This document shows, piece after piece, positions 23,873 through 34,646 of a stretch of 64,000 bases of DNA. Origin of the DNA: Streptomyces sp. NBC_00162. GTDB lineage: Bacteria > Actinomycetota > Actinomycetes > Streptomycetales > Streptomycetaceae. The notes below the pieces were generated by a model. The model saw nothing but the letters and a program-made list of their open reading frames with translations, made no database searches and was not told the origin of the DNA. The DNA lies in the NCBI RefSeq assembly GCF_024611995.1, contig NZ_CP102509.1, forward strand, positions 1,302,001-1,366,000, written 5' to 3'. A program made the position numbers and the translations under genes. Within the stretch, counting starts at the first letter, position 1; every line of letters begins with the position of its first letter.

Positions 23873-24268
23873 GTGCTCGTCCTCGACTCCTCTCGTACCG
23901 ACACCGCGCTCGCGCGGCGTGCCGCCGTGCATTTCGTGCGGGCCAGGTGCCCCTGGGCCGACGTGCACGACGTCCTGCTCGTCGTCAGCGAGCTCCTGGG
24001 CAACGCCGTCCGCCACACGGACGACGGCGGCTGGCTGCTGCGCATCGCCTGCCGGCGGCCGGAGGAGCTGGTGGTCGAGGTCTACGACAGCAGCAGCGCC
24101 CGCCCCGCGCCGCGCCCGGGGGACCCGGACAACGGCGGCGGATTCGGCTGGGGCATCGTGCAGCAGCTGACCTCGTCGCTGACGGTGCAGCCCCACACGG
24201 CAGGGAAGTCCGTACAGGCCGTCTGGCAGCGCAACGCGCCCTCCCTCAGTGCCGGAGCACGCGGCTGA
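23873..24268 (+). CDS. RsbW-like HATPase (anti-sigma / serine kinase)
   Basis: A 131-residue GHKL ATPase of the HATPase_c_2 group. The N box is VVSELLGNAVRHT, the G1 region is VEVYDSSSARPAP and the G2 region is GGGFGWGIVQQL. Proteins of this type bind sigma factors or phosphorylate STAS anti-anti-sigma factors. The start is GTG 23873, preceded by AGGAG. Its 3' end overlaps the convergent SpoIIE phosphatase gene by 23 bases. A kinase facing a phosphatase of the same partner-switching chemistry suggests they act on the same STAS protein, though no STAS or sigma gene lies in the window. Confidence 0.87.
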   Translation: MLVLDSSRTDTALARRAAVHFVRARCPWADVHDVLLVVSELLGNAVRHTDDGGWLLRIACRRPEELVVEVYDSSSARPAPRPGDPDNGGGFGWGIVQQLTSSLTVQPHTAGKSVQAVWQRNAPSLSAGARG

Positions 24269-26369
24269 CCTGGGCCAGGACCAGGACCGTGTCGTCGGCC
24301 GGGACGCTGGGCAGCAGGTTCGCGAGGATGCGGTCGGCCGCTTCCTCCATGGTGCCCCGCGCCTGCCGCAGCTGGTCACGCAGCGCCTCCATGCCCGCTT
24401 CGATGTCCCGCCCCCTGGTCTCGATGAGGCCGTCGGTGTACAGGGCCAGGGTGGCCCCCTCCGGAAGGTCCAGCTCCGTCGTCTGGTACGGGAACCCGCC
24501 CACGCCCAGCGGCACCCCGGGGGCCTGCGCCACCGTGTCGACAGTGCCGTCCGGGAGGCGCACCAGGAGCGGCGGATGGCCCGCGTTGGCCATGCGGGCG
24601 CGCCCGGTCGCGGGGTCGTAGACGAGGTAGAGGCAGGTGGCCAGTTCGATCCCGGCCTCCCGGGCGCAGGCGTCGAGTTCGGCGAGCAGCTCGCCGGGGT
24701 CCGCATGGTGCCGGGCCAGTGCCTTGGCGGTGATGCGCAGCCTGCCCATGGCCGCGGCCGCCTTCACCCCGTGCCCCATCACGTCGCCGACGACGAGGGC
24801 CACCCGGTCGCCGGGCAGGCTGATCACGTCGTACCAGTCGCCGCCCACCTCGGTGACGTGGCCGGCGGGCAGGTAGCGGTGGGCGACTCGCACGTACGGG
24901 CCGGCGCCCGTGGCGCTGGGGAGCAGGGCCCGCTGGAGGGTGAGCGCGATCTCCCGGACCCGGTCGTAGAGGCGCGCGTTGTCCAGGCAGAGCGCGGCGC
25001 GGGAGGCCAGCTCCCCGGCCAGCCCGAGGTCCTCCTCGGAGAAGGCCGGGCGGTTCGCGGCCCTGCCGAACATGGTGATGCCCTGGACGGTTCCCCTGGC
25101 GATGAGCGGGGCGATCAGGATGTCCGCCAGCCCGCTGGCGAGCAGCAGCCGGGCGCGCTCCTGATGGATGACGGTACGGGTCGCGAACTCCTCGTTGACC
25201 GGGACGCACACGGGACGTCCCGTGCTCAGCGTGGCGTGGATGCTGGAGCCCGGCGGGTAGGTGATGTGCTCCAGCCCGCTGACCAGCTCGTCCGCGGGCG
25301 GGGGCAGGATGGTCCCGGAGGCGATGCGGCGGGTGACGAGCGGCAGCTCGGGGTCGAACACCTCGGGATCGTCGGGTGCGCGTTCGACGAGTTCCACGAC
25401 GGCGCCGTCGCAGAATTCGGGGACCACGGTGTCGATCAGTTCCCGCGCGGTGACGTGCAGGTCGAGGGTGGTGCCGATGCGGGCGCCGGCCCGGTCCAGC
25501 AGGGCGAGGCGCCTGCGGGCCGCCGTCGCCTCCAGGATGGCGTGTTCCCGGTCGGTCACGTCCACCAGGAGACCGCCCACCCCGGGGCGGGTGTCGCCGG
25601 CCTGGCTGAGCGCGAAGAGGCTCACGGACCGCACCTGGTCGCGGTCGGGACGGCCCGCCGTGCGCAGGCCCACGAGGGCGCCGACGACGGGGCGTCCTTC
25701 CGCGGCCACGGCCCGTAGCGTGCGCTCGTACTCGCCCCCGTCGGAGGTGAGCATGACCTCGGTCATGCGGCGTCCGAGGTGTTCCGCGATGGGCATGCCG
25801 TCCATGTCGGCCAGTGCCTGGTTGAGGTGGACGTACCGCAGCTCCTCGTCGAGCATGACCAGGCCGATGGGGCAGGTCTCGAAGAGGGCGTCGAGGAACG
25901 TCAGGTTCGTCTTGACCCGGTCGAGGTCCTCGCCCCTGCTGGCCAGGCCCATGACCACGGAGCTGCCGCCGGGGCCCGTGACGGGGAAGACCCGGAAGCC
26001 GCAGTCGAAGACCGTCCCGTCGCGGTGCGCGGCGGGCATGCGGACCCGCCAGTAACCCAGGGTCCGGCCGCGCTCCGCCAGCTGCGCGGCCGCGCCGGGG
26101 CGGCCCGGGGGCGGGGCGGGGAACAGGACGTCGGCCGATCCGGAGAGCACTGCTTCGGCCGGGTATCCGAAGAGGGTCTGGGCGCCCGGTCCCCAGTAAC
26201 GGATGCGGCCCTCGTCATCGAGACCGAACACCGCCACGGCCACGTGCTCCAGCAGCGTGCCGGGCTCCGACCTCAGGAGGCCAGGGGACTGCTCGCGCGC
26301 GCCCCCGACGGATCCGTCGGCACCAGACGCCCCCTTTCGGGCTTCCCGGCTTCCCGGCTTTCCCGTCAA
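24246..26369 (-). CDS. PAS-GAF-SpoIIE protein phosphatase
   Basis: About 707 residues. Two PAS-like domains come first (about 35-150 with VAVAVFGLDDEGRIRYW and FGYPAEAVLSG; about 160-290 with LFETCPIGLVMLDEELRYVH). A GAF domain follows (about 310-470: LALLDRAGARIGTTLD, VCVPVNEEF). The C-terminal PP2C/SpoIIE domain (about 485-705) has GGDWYDVISLPGDRVALVVG, DVMGHGVKAAAAMG, MANAGHPPLLV, ALYTDGLIETRG and DDTVLVLAQ. It would dephosphorylate STAS anti-anti-sigma proteins in response to a sensed signal. The frame stays open far upstream over the divergent hydrolase gene, but TTG 26369 with AGGGGC upstream, or GTG 26399, is a far more likely start. Confidence 0.88.
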   Translation of the reverse strand: MTGKPGSREARKGASGADGSVGGAREQSPGLLRSEPGTLLEHVAVAVFGLDDEGRIRYWGPGAQTLFGYPAEAVLSGSADVLFPAPPPGRPGAAAQLAERGRTLGYWRVRMPAAHRDGTVFDCGFRVFPVTGPGGSSVVMGLASRGEDLDRVKTNLTFLDALFETCPIGLVMLDEELRYVHLNQALADMDGMPIAEHLGRRMTEVMLTSDGGEYERTLRAVAAEGRPVVGALVGLRTAGRPDRDQVRSVSLFALSQAGDTRPGVGGLLVDVTDREHAILEATAARRRLALLDRAGARIGTTLDLHVTARELIDTVVPEFCDGAVVELVERAPDDPEVFDPELPLVTRRIASGTILPPPADELVSGLEHITYPPGSSIHATLSTGRPVCVPVNEEFATRTVIHQERARLLLASGLADILIAPLIARGTVQGITMFGRAANRPAFSEEDLGLAGELASRAALCLDNARLYDRVREIALTLQRALLPSATGAGPYVRVAHRYLPAGHVTEVGGDWYDVISLPGDRVALVVGDVMGHGVKAAAAMGRLRITAKALARHHADPGELLAELDACAREAGIELATCLYLVYDPATGRARMANAGHPPLLVRLPDGTVDTVAQAPGVPLGVGGFPYQTTELDLPEGATLALYTDGLIETRGRDIEAGMEALRDQLRQARGTMEEAADRILANLLPSVPADDTVLVLAQVSRVLRH

Positions 26370-26412
26370 TTCTGCCCCTTCCCCGTCCCTCGGACCCACT
26401 TGCGCCAGTTGA

Positions 26413-27687
<1,275 letters not shown>

Positions 27688-27698
27688 GCGCCCTCGCC

Positions 27699-27734
27699 GG
27701 CGCCCCGTCCGGGGTAGCCCCCGGACGGGGCGCC
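27699..27734 (+). terminator. Strong hairpin terminator
   Basis: Perfect 16-base arms (GGCGCCCCGTCCGGGG and its complement) around a 4-base loop, 11 bases after the hydrolase stop. Confidence 0.85.
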
Positions 27735-27799
27735 GGGGATCATGAGGCAACGCCAGCCCACCGGGCCTCGCGCCCGGCCATCGAGCCCTGGAGATACGT

Positions 27800-29437
27800 G
27801 TGTCCTCCGCGTCGAGTTATGCGTCCGGTGTCTGCGAAGTGCCGCTGCTGGGCGACACCATCGGCGAGAACCTGGACCGCACCGTGCGGCGGTTCCCCGG
27901 GCACGACGCCCTGATCGACCGGGCCACCGGGCGCCGTTGGACGTACGCGGAGCTGGCGGCCGACGTCGACACCCTCGCGCTCGGCCTCCTCGGCCTAGGC
28001 ATCGTCAAGGGTGACCGGGTCGGTATCTGGGCACCGAACCGCGCCGAGTGGACGCTGGTGCAGTACGCCACCGCCAGGATCGGGGCGGTGCTCGTCACCG
28101 TGAACCCCGCCTACCGCTCGCACGAACTGGAGTACGTCCTGCGGCAGTCCGGGATCCGGCTGCTGGTCGCGGCGGACCGGTTCAAGGGCTCCGACTACGC
28201 GGGCATGATCGCGGAGGTCCGGCCGCGCTGTCCGGAGCTGGAGTTCACCGTCCTGCTGGAGGGGCCCCTGTGGACGGCCCTGCTGGAGCGCGGACGGCAG
28301 GGCGACCGGGCCGACCTGGCCCGGGCGCAGGCCGCGCTCAGTCCGGACGACCCCATCAACATCCAGTACACATCGGGGACCACGGGCTTCCCCAAGGGGG
28401 CGACCCTCTCGCACCACAACATCCTCAACAACGCCTTCTTCGTCGGCGAGTTGTGTCATTACACCGAACGGGACCGGGTCTGCATCCCGGTGCCCTTCTA
28501 CCACTGCTTCGGCATGGTGATGGGCAACCTGGCGTGCACCAGCCACGGTGCGGCCATGGTGATCCCCGCGCCCTCGTTCGACCCGGCGGCCACCCTGGCC
28601 GCGGTCGAGGCGGAATCGTGCACCTCGCTCTACGGGGTCCCCACCATGTTCATCGCCGAGCTGGCGGACCCCGGGTTCGAGGGCTACGACCTGTCCAGCC
28701 TGCGGACGGGAATCATGGCGGGCTCGCCCTGCCCGGTCGAGGTGATGAAGGAGGTCATCGACCGGATGGGCATGGCCGAGGTGTCCATCTGCTACGGGAT
28801 GACGGAGACTTCGCCGGTGTCGACGCAGACCCGCGCGGACGATTCCGTCGAGCGCCGGGTGTCGACCGTGGGCCGGGTCGGCCCGCACCTGGAGGTGAAG
28901 GTGGTCGATCCGCAGTCCGGCCGTACGGTGCCCCGCGGAGAGCCGGGCGAGCTGTGCACCCGCGGCTACTCGGTGATGCTCGGCTACTGGGGCGAGCCGG
29001 AGCGGACCGCCGAGGCCGTCGACTCGGCGCGCTGGATGCACACGGGCGACCTGGCGGTCATGGACGACGAGGGCTATCTGAGCATCACCGGCCGCATCAA
29101 GGACATGGTCATCCGCGGCGGGGAGAACCTCTACCCGCGCGAGATCGAGGAGTTCCTCCACACCCACCCGGACGTCCTGGACGTCCAGGTCATCGGCGTA
29201 CCCGACCCGAAGTACGGGGAGGAGCTGATGGCGTGGGTGCGGATGCGCGAGGGAGCCGAGCCGCTGACCGCCGCGGACGTGCGCGCGTTCTGCGACGGCC
29301 GGCTCGCCCGCTTCAAGATCCCGCGGTACGTGCACGTCGTGGAGGAGTTCCCCATGACGGTCACCGGGAAGATCCGCAAGATCGAGATGCGCGAGGCGGC
29401 GGCCCGCCTGCTGGACCTTCCGTCCGACAGGCTCTGA
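27800..29437 (+). CDS. AMP-dependent acyl-CoA synthetase (FadD-like)
   Basis: A 545-residue member of the ANL adenylate-forming family. The P-loop A3 motif is [11 protein letters not shown] (about 190). Further motifs are the A5 stretch [10 protein letters not shown], the A7 stretch [35 protein letters not shown], and the C-terminal catalytic Lys in TGKIRK. It activates a carboxylic acid as acyl-AMP and then forms the CoA thioester. Overall sequence fits medium- or long-chain fatty acid CoA ligases of the FadD/AcsF group. The start is GTG 27800; the frame upstream is terminator sequence. It converges on the DUF305 gene with a 25-base gap. The exact chain length is not deducible. Confidence 0.92.
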   Translation: MSSASSYASGVCEVPLLGDTIGENLDRTVRRFPGHDALIDRATGRRWTYAELAADVDTLALGLLGLGIVKGDRVGIWAPNRAEWTLVQYATARIGAVLVTVNPAYRSHELEYVLRQSGIRLLVAADRFKGSDYAGMIAEVRPRCPELEFTVLLEGPLWTALLERGRQGDRADLARAQAALSPDDPINIQYTSGTTGFPKGATLSHHNILNNAFFVGELCHYTERDRVCIPVPFYHCFGMVMGNLACTSHGAAMVIPAPSFDPAATLAAVEAESCTSLYGVPTMFIAELADPGFEGYDLSSLRTGIMAGSPCPVEVMKEVIDRMGMAEVSICYGMTETSPVSTQTRADDSVERRVSTVGRVGPHLEVKVVDPQSGRTVPRGEPGELCTRGYSVMLGYWGEPERTAEAVDSARWMHTGDLAVMDDEGYLSITGRIKDMVIRGGENLYPREIEEFLHTHPDVLDVQVIGVPDPKYGEELMAWVRMREGAEPLTAADVRAFCDGRLARFKIPRYVHVVEEFPMTVTGKIRKIEMREAAARLLDLPSDRL

Positions 29438-29462
29438 GGGCCGCCGCGCCCGCTCCGGTGGA

Positions 29463-30095
29463 TCAGTTCTTGCCGAGGAGCCCGTTCATCGTGGCGATCT
29501 CGGCGGTCTGGGAGCTGATGATGGCCCCGGCCATCGTCTTGGCCTCGGGGAAGACGCCGTCGGCCTGCTCCGTCTTCGCCATGGCGACGGCGCCCTCGTG
29601 GTGCTTGATCATGAGCTCCATGAAGGCGGTGTCGAACGCCTTGCCGGAGGCCTTGCCCAGCTGGTCCATCTCGTCGGCGGTCATCATCCCGCCGCCGGCG
29701 CCGTGACCGGAGTGGCCGGCGGCGCCCGCGGCGGGCACCTGCTCGCCCCACGAGGTCAGCCACCCGGACAGGGTCTTGATCTCCGGGTCCTGGGCCTTCT
29801 TGATCGCCTCGGCGAGCTGCTTCACCTCGGCCGAGCCGGCCCGGGAGGGGGCCAGGTCCGCCATCTCCACGGCCTGGCGGTGATGCGGGATCATCCCCGT
29901 GGCGAACGCTACGTCGGCGGCGTTGTGCTGCCCCTGCGCGGCGGACGACGAGGCCGACGGGGACTGCGCGGGGTGGCCGCCGTGCCCGGCGGCGGCGCCG
30001 TCGTCCGCCGCACCGCAGGCGGCGAGGACGAACGAGGCCGCGGCGGCGGCCGCGACGGCGGTGGTACGGCGGATCGGGGAACGGTTCTTGCTCAT
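29463..30095 (-). CDS. DUF305-family lipoprotein
   Basis: A 210-residue exported lipoprotein. After a basic start and a hydrophobic core, a lipobox VLAACG places the lipidated Cys at about 27. A His-rich linker (GHGGHPAQ) follows. The DUF305 domain (about 55-210) has its two hallmark motifs, FATGMIPHHRQAVEMA and FMELMIKHHEGAVAMA, each with a His pair, plus a further His-rich GHSGHGAGGGMM. DUF305 proteins are ferritin-like four-helix bundles often found beside copper genes. It follows the DUF6153 gene on the same strand with a 74-base gap. A copper or other metal-binding role is inferred from the His/Met content. Confidence 0.9.
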   Translation of the reverse strand: MSKNRSPIRRTTAVAAAAAASFVLAACGAADDGAAAGHGGHPAQSPSASSSAAQGQHNAADVAFATGMIPHHRQAVEMADLAPSRAGSAEVKQLAEAIKKAQDPEIKTLSGWLTSWGEQVPAAGAAGHSGHGAGGGMMTADEMDQLGKASGKAFDTAFMELMIKHHEGAVAMAKTEQADGVFPEAKTMAGAIISSQTAEIATMNGLLGKN

Positions 30096-30169
30096 GGTGC
30101 TACGACTCCTTGACGCGTGAGGACATGGCGGAGCGCGGCAGCCCGGGGACGGGCGCCGTGCGGGCCGCT

Positions 30170-30565
30170 CTAGATGCGCAGGAGTTGCAGTTCCGCCAGG
30201 TCGGGCGGGGCGCGCCCGCTCTCGGCCGGCGCCGACGCGCGGGTGGCGAACACCGCGGCCGCGGGCGTGCCCGGGAGGGCGGCCGCGAGCGCGGGCGGCG
30301 CGTAGGCGGTGGTGATCCCGGTCGCGGCGCAGGTGGCGTCCGCATGGTGCACGTGGCCCTGGCCGTCGGCGCTGTGCGAGCAGTCCTCACCCGTCTGGTG
30401 GTGACCGGACTCGTACCCGGCGGCGGCGACCGCGTGCGCCCGTACGGGCATTCCCCCGGTCCCGAGCCCGTGCATGGCCAGCACACCGGCCAGTACGGCG
30501 AGCACCAGCAGCAGGCGGCCGGGCCCGGCGGGGCGGCGGCGCGGCGACTGCGGGGCGGGGATCAT
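30170..30565 (-). CDS. DUF6153-family membrane protein
   Basis: A 131-residue protein with one N-terminal membrane helix (RLLLVLAVLAGVLAMHGLG) and an extracytoplasmic segment carrying many His and two Cys residues (ESGHHQTGEDCSHSADGQGH, VHHADATC). It matches the DUF6153 family that typically precedes DUF305 genes in Streptomyces. The His/Cys pattern suggests metal binding. ATG 30565 is the first in-frame start after an upstream stop. The gene is followed by DUF305 on the same strand, so they probably form a two-gene operon. The family has no experimentally assigned role that I know of. Confidence 0.8.
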   Translation of the reverse strand: MIPAPQSPRRRPAGPGRLLLVLAVLAGVLAMHGLGTGGMPVRAHAVAAAGYESGHHQTGEDCSHSADGQGHVHHADATCAATGITTAYAPPALAAALPGTPAAAVFATRASAPAESGRAPPDLAELQLLRI

Positions 30566-30738
30566 GCGGTCATCCTACGATCCCGCTCCGCCCGCGCCTC
30601 GTCGGGAGTACCCCGTCGGCGCGTCCCCGTCGGCGCCGACGGGGCGTTCCGGCCAACGGCGGCGCCGCGCGATCGGGCCTTGCGACAATGTCCGAATCAA
30701 CGCCGTCGATCACGGCAGGCGGACGCTACGATCACAAC

Positions 30739-31113
30739 ATGATCACAGCCGATCCGCGTCACACCTCGCGAGTCGGACTGTTCGTCGGGATCCTGAGCGC
30801 GCTGCTCTTCGCGGTCCTGCACTGCTCCTCCCCTCTTCCCGGCGACGGGCTCCCGCCGTCCGGCACCGCCTCCGTCGGCGCGGCTGCCGCCGAGACCGCC
30901 TCTCAGCACCCTGCGCACCCGGCCCATCCGGCCCACCACATCGACTGCCTCTCCCCCGGCCTGGCCCCCCAGGCGCAGAACGAGCCCCGCCACTCGGCGG
31001 ACGCGGAGCCCGCGCTCCCCTCACCCCCGTCGCCGATCCGCCGTCGGCGGACCCGGCCGCGCCCCCCGGCGCCGGCGCCGCACGGATGGCCCGGACCGGC
31101 CGCTCCACGCTGA
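30739..31113 (+). CDS. Small His-rich membrane or exported protein
   Basis: A protein of 124 residues from ATG 30739 (an upstream ATG at 30688 would add 17). One N-terminal hydrophobic helix (VGLFVGILSALLFAVLHC) is followed by a Ser/Pro/Ala region with repeated HPAHPAHPAHHIDC and a very basic Arg/Pro tail. No family was recognised. The His-repeat plus Cys resembles the neighbouring DUF6153 protein, so a related metal-binding or sensing role is possible. It is divergent from DUF6153 and lies 83 bases before the cysteine-synthase-like gene. No clear ribosome-binding site was seen, so confidence is moderate. Confidence 0.5.
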   Translation: MITADPRHTSRVGLFVGILSALLFAVLHCSSPLPGDGLPPSGTASVGAAAAETASQHPAHPAHPAHHIDCLSPGLAPQAQNEPRHSADAEPALPSPPSPIRRRRTRPRPPAPAPHGWPGPAAPR

Positions 31114-31196
31114 CCAGCGTGTGCCGATGGCGCATCTAGACCGCTCCCGTACCGCATGAGCGACGTCCTGACGCATCATCGAACGAGAGCGGACCA

Positions 31197-32300
31197 ATGG
31201 ATTCCTCACCCACCCACGTGACACCCCCTGCCCGCACGGCCCTGTCCGGGCTGGTCGGCAACACTCCCCTGCTGCGCGTGTCCGAGCCGCTGACCCCGGC
31301 GGGAAGCGGCTTCTGGGCGAAGCTGGAGGGCTTCAACCCCGGCGGCATCAAGGACCGCCCCGGCCTGCACATGGTCGAGCGGGCCCGCGCCCGGGGCGAG
31401 CTGAAGCCGGGCGCCCGGATCATCGAGTCCACCAGCGGCACCCTCGGCCTGGGACTCGCCCTGGCCGGCATGGTCTACGGACACCCGGTCACCCTGGTCA
31501 CCGACCCCGGCCTGGAAGGGTCGATGACCCGGCTGCTGACCGCCTACGGAGCCCGGGTCAACGTCGTCGGCGAACCGCACCCCACCGGCGGCTGGCAGCA
31601 GGCCCGCCGGGACCGTGTCACACAGCTCATGGCGCAGCACCCCGGCTCGTGGTGCCCCGACCAGTACAACAACCCCGACAACACCACCGCGTACACCCCG
31701 CTGGCCCTGGAACTGGCCGGCGAACTGGGCCACATCGACGTCCTGGTGTGCAGCGTCGGCACCGGTGGACACTCCGCGGGGGTCTCGCGCGTCCTGCGCC
31801 GGCTCTGCCCCGGCCTCGCCCTGGTGGGCGTGGACACCGTCGGCTCCACCATCTTCGGCCAGCCCGCACGCACCCGGCTGATGCGCGGCCTCGGTTCGAG
31901 CATCTACCCCCGCAACGTCGCCTACGACCAGTTCTCCGAGGTCCACTGGGTCGCCCCGGCGGAGGCCGTGTGGGCCTGCCGCCAACTCGCGACCTCCCAC
32001 TACGCCAGCGGCGGGTGGAGCGTCGGAGCGGTCGCCCTGGTGGCCGGGTGGCTGTCCCGCACCCTGCCCAGGGACACCAGGATCGCCGCGATCTTCCCCG
32101 ACGGGCCGCAGCGCTACCTCGGCACCGTGTACGACGACGACTACTGCGCGGCGCACGGCCTGCTCGACGCACCTCCGGCCCCCGAGCCCGACGTGATCGG
32201 CCGGCTCGACGAGAAGGAGGTCAGGCGCTGGACCCGCTGCGCCTCCGTCGTCGACCCGCTCACGCTCGGCGAGCCCGGCGCACGGGAGGGGACGCGGTGA
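31197..32300 (+). CDS. PLP-dependent cysteine-synthase-like enzyme (fold type II)
   Basis: A 367-residue fold type II PLP enzyme. The PLP-binding Lys is in [11 protein letters not shown] (about residue 52). The substrate loop reads [15 protein letters not shown], and the phosphate loop is [11 protein letters not shown]. It is related to CysK/CBS-like beta-synthases, but the C-terminal end ([20 protein letters not shown]) is unusual. It would catalyse beta-replacement or elimination on an activated amino acid such as O-acetyl- or O-phosphoserine. The stop overlaps the start of an MFS transporter gene by four bases (GTGA), so product formation and export are probably linked. Product unknown. 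Confidence 0.87.
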   Translation: MDSSPTHVTPPARTALSGLVGNTPLLRVSEPLTPAGSGFWAKLEGFNPGGIKDRPGLHMVERARARGELKPGARIIESTSGTLGLGLALAGMVYGHPVTLVTDPGLEGSMTRLLTAYGARVNVVGEPHPTGGWQQARRDRVTQLMAQHPGSWCPDQYNNPDNTTAYTPLALELAGELGHIDVLVCSVGTGGHSAGVSRVLRRLCPGLALVGVDTVGSTIFGQPARTRLMRGLGSSIYPRNVAYDQFSEVHWVAPAEAVWACRQLATSHYASGGWSVGAVALVAGWLSRTLPRDTRIAAIFPDGPQRYLGTVYDDDYCAAHGLLDAPPAPEPDVIGRLDEKEVRRWTRCASVVDPLTLGEPGAREGTR

Positions 32301-33601
32301 AGGCGACCCTCGCGCAGGTCCGTTCGTACGAGCGCAGTGTCCAGCTGCTGATGGTGAACCAGTTCACCATCAACCTCGGCTTCTACATGCTCATGCCCTA
32401 CCTGGCCACGCACCTGGCCGGGCCGCTGGGCCTCGCCGGCTGGACGGTCGGGCTGATCCTCGGCGTGCGCAACTTCAGCCAGCAGGGCATGTTCCTCATC
32501 GGCGGGACGCTGGCCGACCGCCTCGGGTACAAGCCGATGATCATCGCCGGGATGGTGCTGCGCGTCATCGGCTTCGCGACGCTCGGCCTGGCCGGCTCCG
32601 TACCCGCGCTCATCGCCGCCTCCGCGGCGACCGGACTGGCCGGGGCGCTGTTCAACCCGGCCACCCGGGCCTACCTGGCCGCGGACGCGGGGGAACGCCG
32701 GATCGAGGCCTTCGCCCTGTTCAACGTCTTCTACCAGGCCGGGATCCTGCTGGGCCCGCTGGTGGGCATGGTGCTGACCGGGGTCGACTTCCGCCTCACC
32801 TGCCTGGTCGCGGCCGCGATCTTCGCCGTGCTCGGCGCCGTGCAGATCCGGGTGCTGCCCGCCCGCCGGGGGAACGACACCCCGGACCGGGAGGCGGGCC
32901 CGCGTGAGGGCGTGTTCGCCCAATGGCGCGGCATCCTGGCCAACCGCCCGTTCCTGCTCTTCTCCGGCGCCATGGTCGGTTCCTACGTGATGACCTTCCA
33001 GGTCTATCTGGCGCTCCCGCTGGAAGTCCGGCGGCTGGTCGGCGAAGGCTCCTCCGGCACGGCCGCGGTGGCCCTGCTCTTCGCCGTGTCGGGGCTGAGC
33101 ACCGTCCTCTTCCAGACCCGGGTCACCGCTTGGTGCAAGGCCCGGATGGAGCCGGGGCCCGCCCTCACCCGGGGGCTGCTGGTCATGGCCGCGGCCTTCC
33201 TGCCCCTGGCGGCCGCCGCGGCGCTGCCGGTACCGGACGGCGGCATCGGGCGGTGGCTGCTGGCCGCGGTCCCTCCCGCGCTCTCCGCGTTGCTGCTGGC
33301 CCTGGGCACGATGATCGCCTACCCGTTCGAAATGGACACCATCGTCCGCCTCTCCGGCGACCGGCTGGTGGCCACGCACTACGGGCTGTACAACACCATC
33401 TGCGGTGTCGGCATCGCGCTCGGGAACCTGCTCACCGGTGCGGCGCTGGACGCGGCCCGGGCGGCCGGAATCTCCGCTCTCCCGTGGCTGGGGCTCGCCG
33501 TCCTCGGCGTGGGCTGCGCGGCCGCCCTGCACGCGCTGCACCTCTCCGGCCGCCTCACGTCCGCCCCGCGTGGGGCACCCGCCGAAACCACGGCCGCCTG
33601 A
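32297..33601 (+). CDS. MFS transporter coupled to the cysteine-synthase-like gene
   Basis: A 434-residue major facilitator with about twelve hydrophobic helices. Typical MFS loop motifs are [21 protein letters not shown] between helices 2 and 3 and [17 protein letters not shown] near helix 4-5. The start is GTG 32297, overlapping the enzyme stop. The pairing suggests it exports the enzyme's product, or a related toxic amino acid, but imports cannot be excluded. It most resembles drug/metabolite:H+ antiporters. An 18-base perfect hairpin follows at 33637. The central loop ([18 protein letters not shown]) is the usual cytoplasmic loop between helix 6 and 7. Confidence 0.88.
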   Translation: MKATLAQVRSYERSVQLLMVNQFTINLGFYMLMPYLATHLAGPLGLAGWTVGLILGVRNFSQQGMFLIGGTLADRLGYKPMIIAGMVLRVIGFATLGLAGSVPALIAASAATGLAGALFNPATRAYLAADAGERRIEAFALFNVFYQAGILLGPLVGMVLTGVDFRLTCLVAAAIFAVLGAVQIRVLPARRGNDTPDREAGPREGVFAQWRGILANRPFLLFSGAMVGSYVMTFQVYLALPLEVRRLVGEGSSGTAAVALLFAVSGLSTVLFQTRVTAWCKARMEPGPALTRGLLVMAAAFLPLAAAAALPVPDGGIGRWLLAAVPPALSALLLALGTMIAYPFEMDTIVRLSGDRLVATHYGLYNTICGVGIALGNLLTGAALDAARAAGISALPWLGLAVLGVGCAAALHALHLSGRLTSAPRGAPAETTAA

Positions 33602-33636
33602 CGGCCTGACCGTCCGTCGTTCGGTCCGAGCGGCAG

Positions 33637-33682
33637 CACGGTGCGGGGGCGGCCACGCACTCCCGGCCGCCCCCGCACCGTG
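33637..33682 (+). terminator. Very strong 18-base-pair hairpin terminator
   Basis: Perfect 18-base arms, starting CACGGTGCGGGGG, flank a 10-base loop 35 bases after the MFS stop. A run of CCCTTG repeats follows. Confidence 0.9.
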
Positions 33683-33827
33683 CCCGTACCCGCGCCCGCG
33701 CCCTTGCCCTTGCCCTTGCCCGCATCCTGAGACCGTCCCGCTGCCATCCGGCCTGCTCCCGTGCGGATCGCGCCATTGCGTCCGACAGGCCAACTCCTTT
33801 GCCCAAAAGGCGGGTTACGGTCCCGCC

Positions 33828-34571
33828 ATGAATTCGAACACGCGGAGACCAGCCGCCCTCCAGCCCAGTCGCCGCACCCTCTTGCGTTCCGCCGTGGCGG
33901 GCACGGCGGCCGCCGGGGCGGGGCTGGCCCTCGGTCCGGCGTTCCCCGCCGCCGCCGCAACGCCGGAGGCCGAGAGCACGGACCGCCCGGTCACTCCCGC
34001 ACAGGCACTGCGCCGGCTGGCGGCCGGAAACGAGCGCTGGCGCAGGCAACTGCAGGAGCACCCGCACGAGTCCGCCGCCCTGCGCCGCCGACTGGTCCTG
34101 GCACAGCACCCGTTCGCGATCGTGCTGGGCTGCGTGGATTCGCGGGTGCCCCCGGAGCTCGTGTTCGACCAGGGGCTGGGCGACCTCCTGACGGTCCGCT
34201 CCGCGGGCGAGGTGCTCGACGAGGCCGTGCTGGGCAGCATCGCCTACGGTGTCCTGGAACTGCACGTACCCCTGGTCCTCGTCCTGGCCCACCAGTCGTG
34301 CGGAGCCGTCGCCGCCGCGGTCCACGCCGACGAGACCGGTGAGCCGCTCCCCGCCCACATCCAGTACCTGGCCGACCAGATAAGGCCGTCCATCGACCAC
34401 GGCCAGCACGGCGAAGCCCGCGTCGACGCCACGGTCAACGCACACGTACGGCGGGTACGCGGCCGCCTGGCGGCCGAACCGGACCTCGCCGGCAAGGTCG
34501 CCTCCGGCGAACTGGCCGTGGTGGCGGCCCGCTACGAACTGCGCGACCAGCGGGTGCGCACCCTGTCCTAG
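33828..34571 (+). CDS. Exported beta-carbonic anhydrase with twin-arginine signal
   Basis: A 247-residue enzyme that interconverts CO2 and bicarbonate. The N-terminus has a Tat motif (SRRTLLRS) and hydrophobic core (AVAGTAAAGAGLALG), cleaved near residue 45. Zinc ligands of the beta class are present: Cys in VLGCVDSRVPPEL (about 101) with the Asp-Arg pair, and His and Cys in LAHQSCGAVAAA (about 155-158). ATG 33828 fits the signal and lies 13 bases after the element GGTTACGG. Export folded through Tat is consistent with a metal cofactor loaded in the cytoplasm. The gene is monocistronic. Confidence 0.92.
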   Translation: MNSNTRRPAALQPSRRTLLRSAVAGTAAAGAGLALGPAFPAAAATPEAESTDRPVTPAQALRRLAAGNERWRRQLQEHPHESAALRRRLVLAQHPFAIVLGCVDSRVPPELVFDQGLGDLLTVRSAGEVLDEAVLGSIAYGVLELHVPLVLVLAHQSCGAVAAAVHADETGEPLPAHIQYLADQIRPSIDHGQHGEARVDATVNAHVRRVRGRLAAEPDLAGKVASGELAVVAARYELRDQRVRTLS

Positions 34572-34646
34572 GCCACGGTGTCGCCGGTGAACGGAACGAG
34601 CCCCTCCCCGGAGGGGCCGTTCGGCGGTTGAAGTAGCGTTCGGTGG

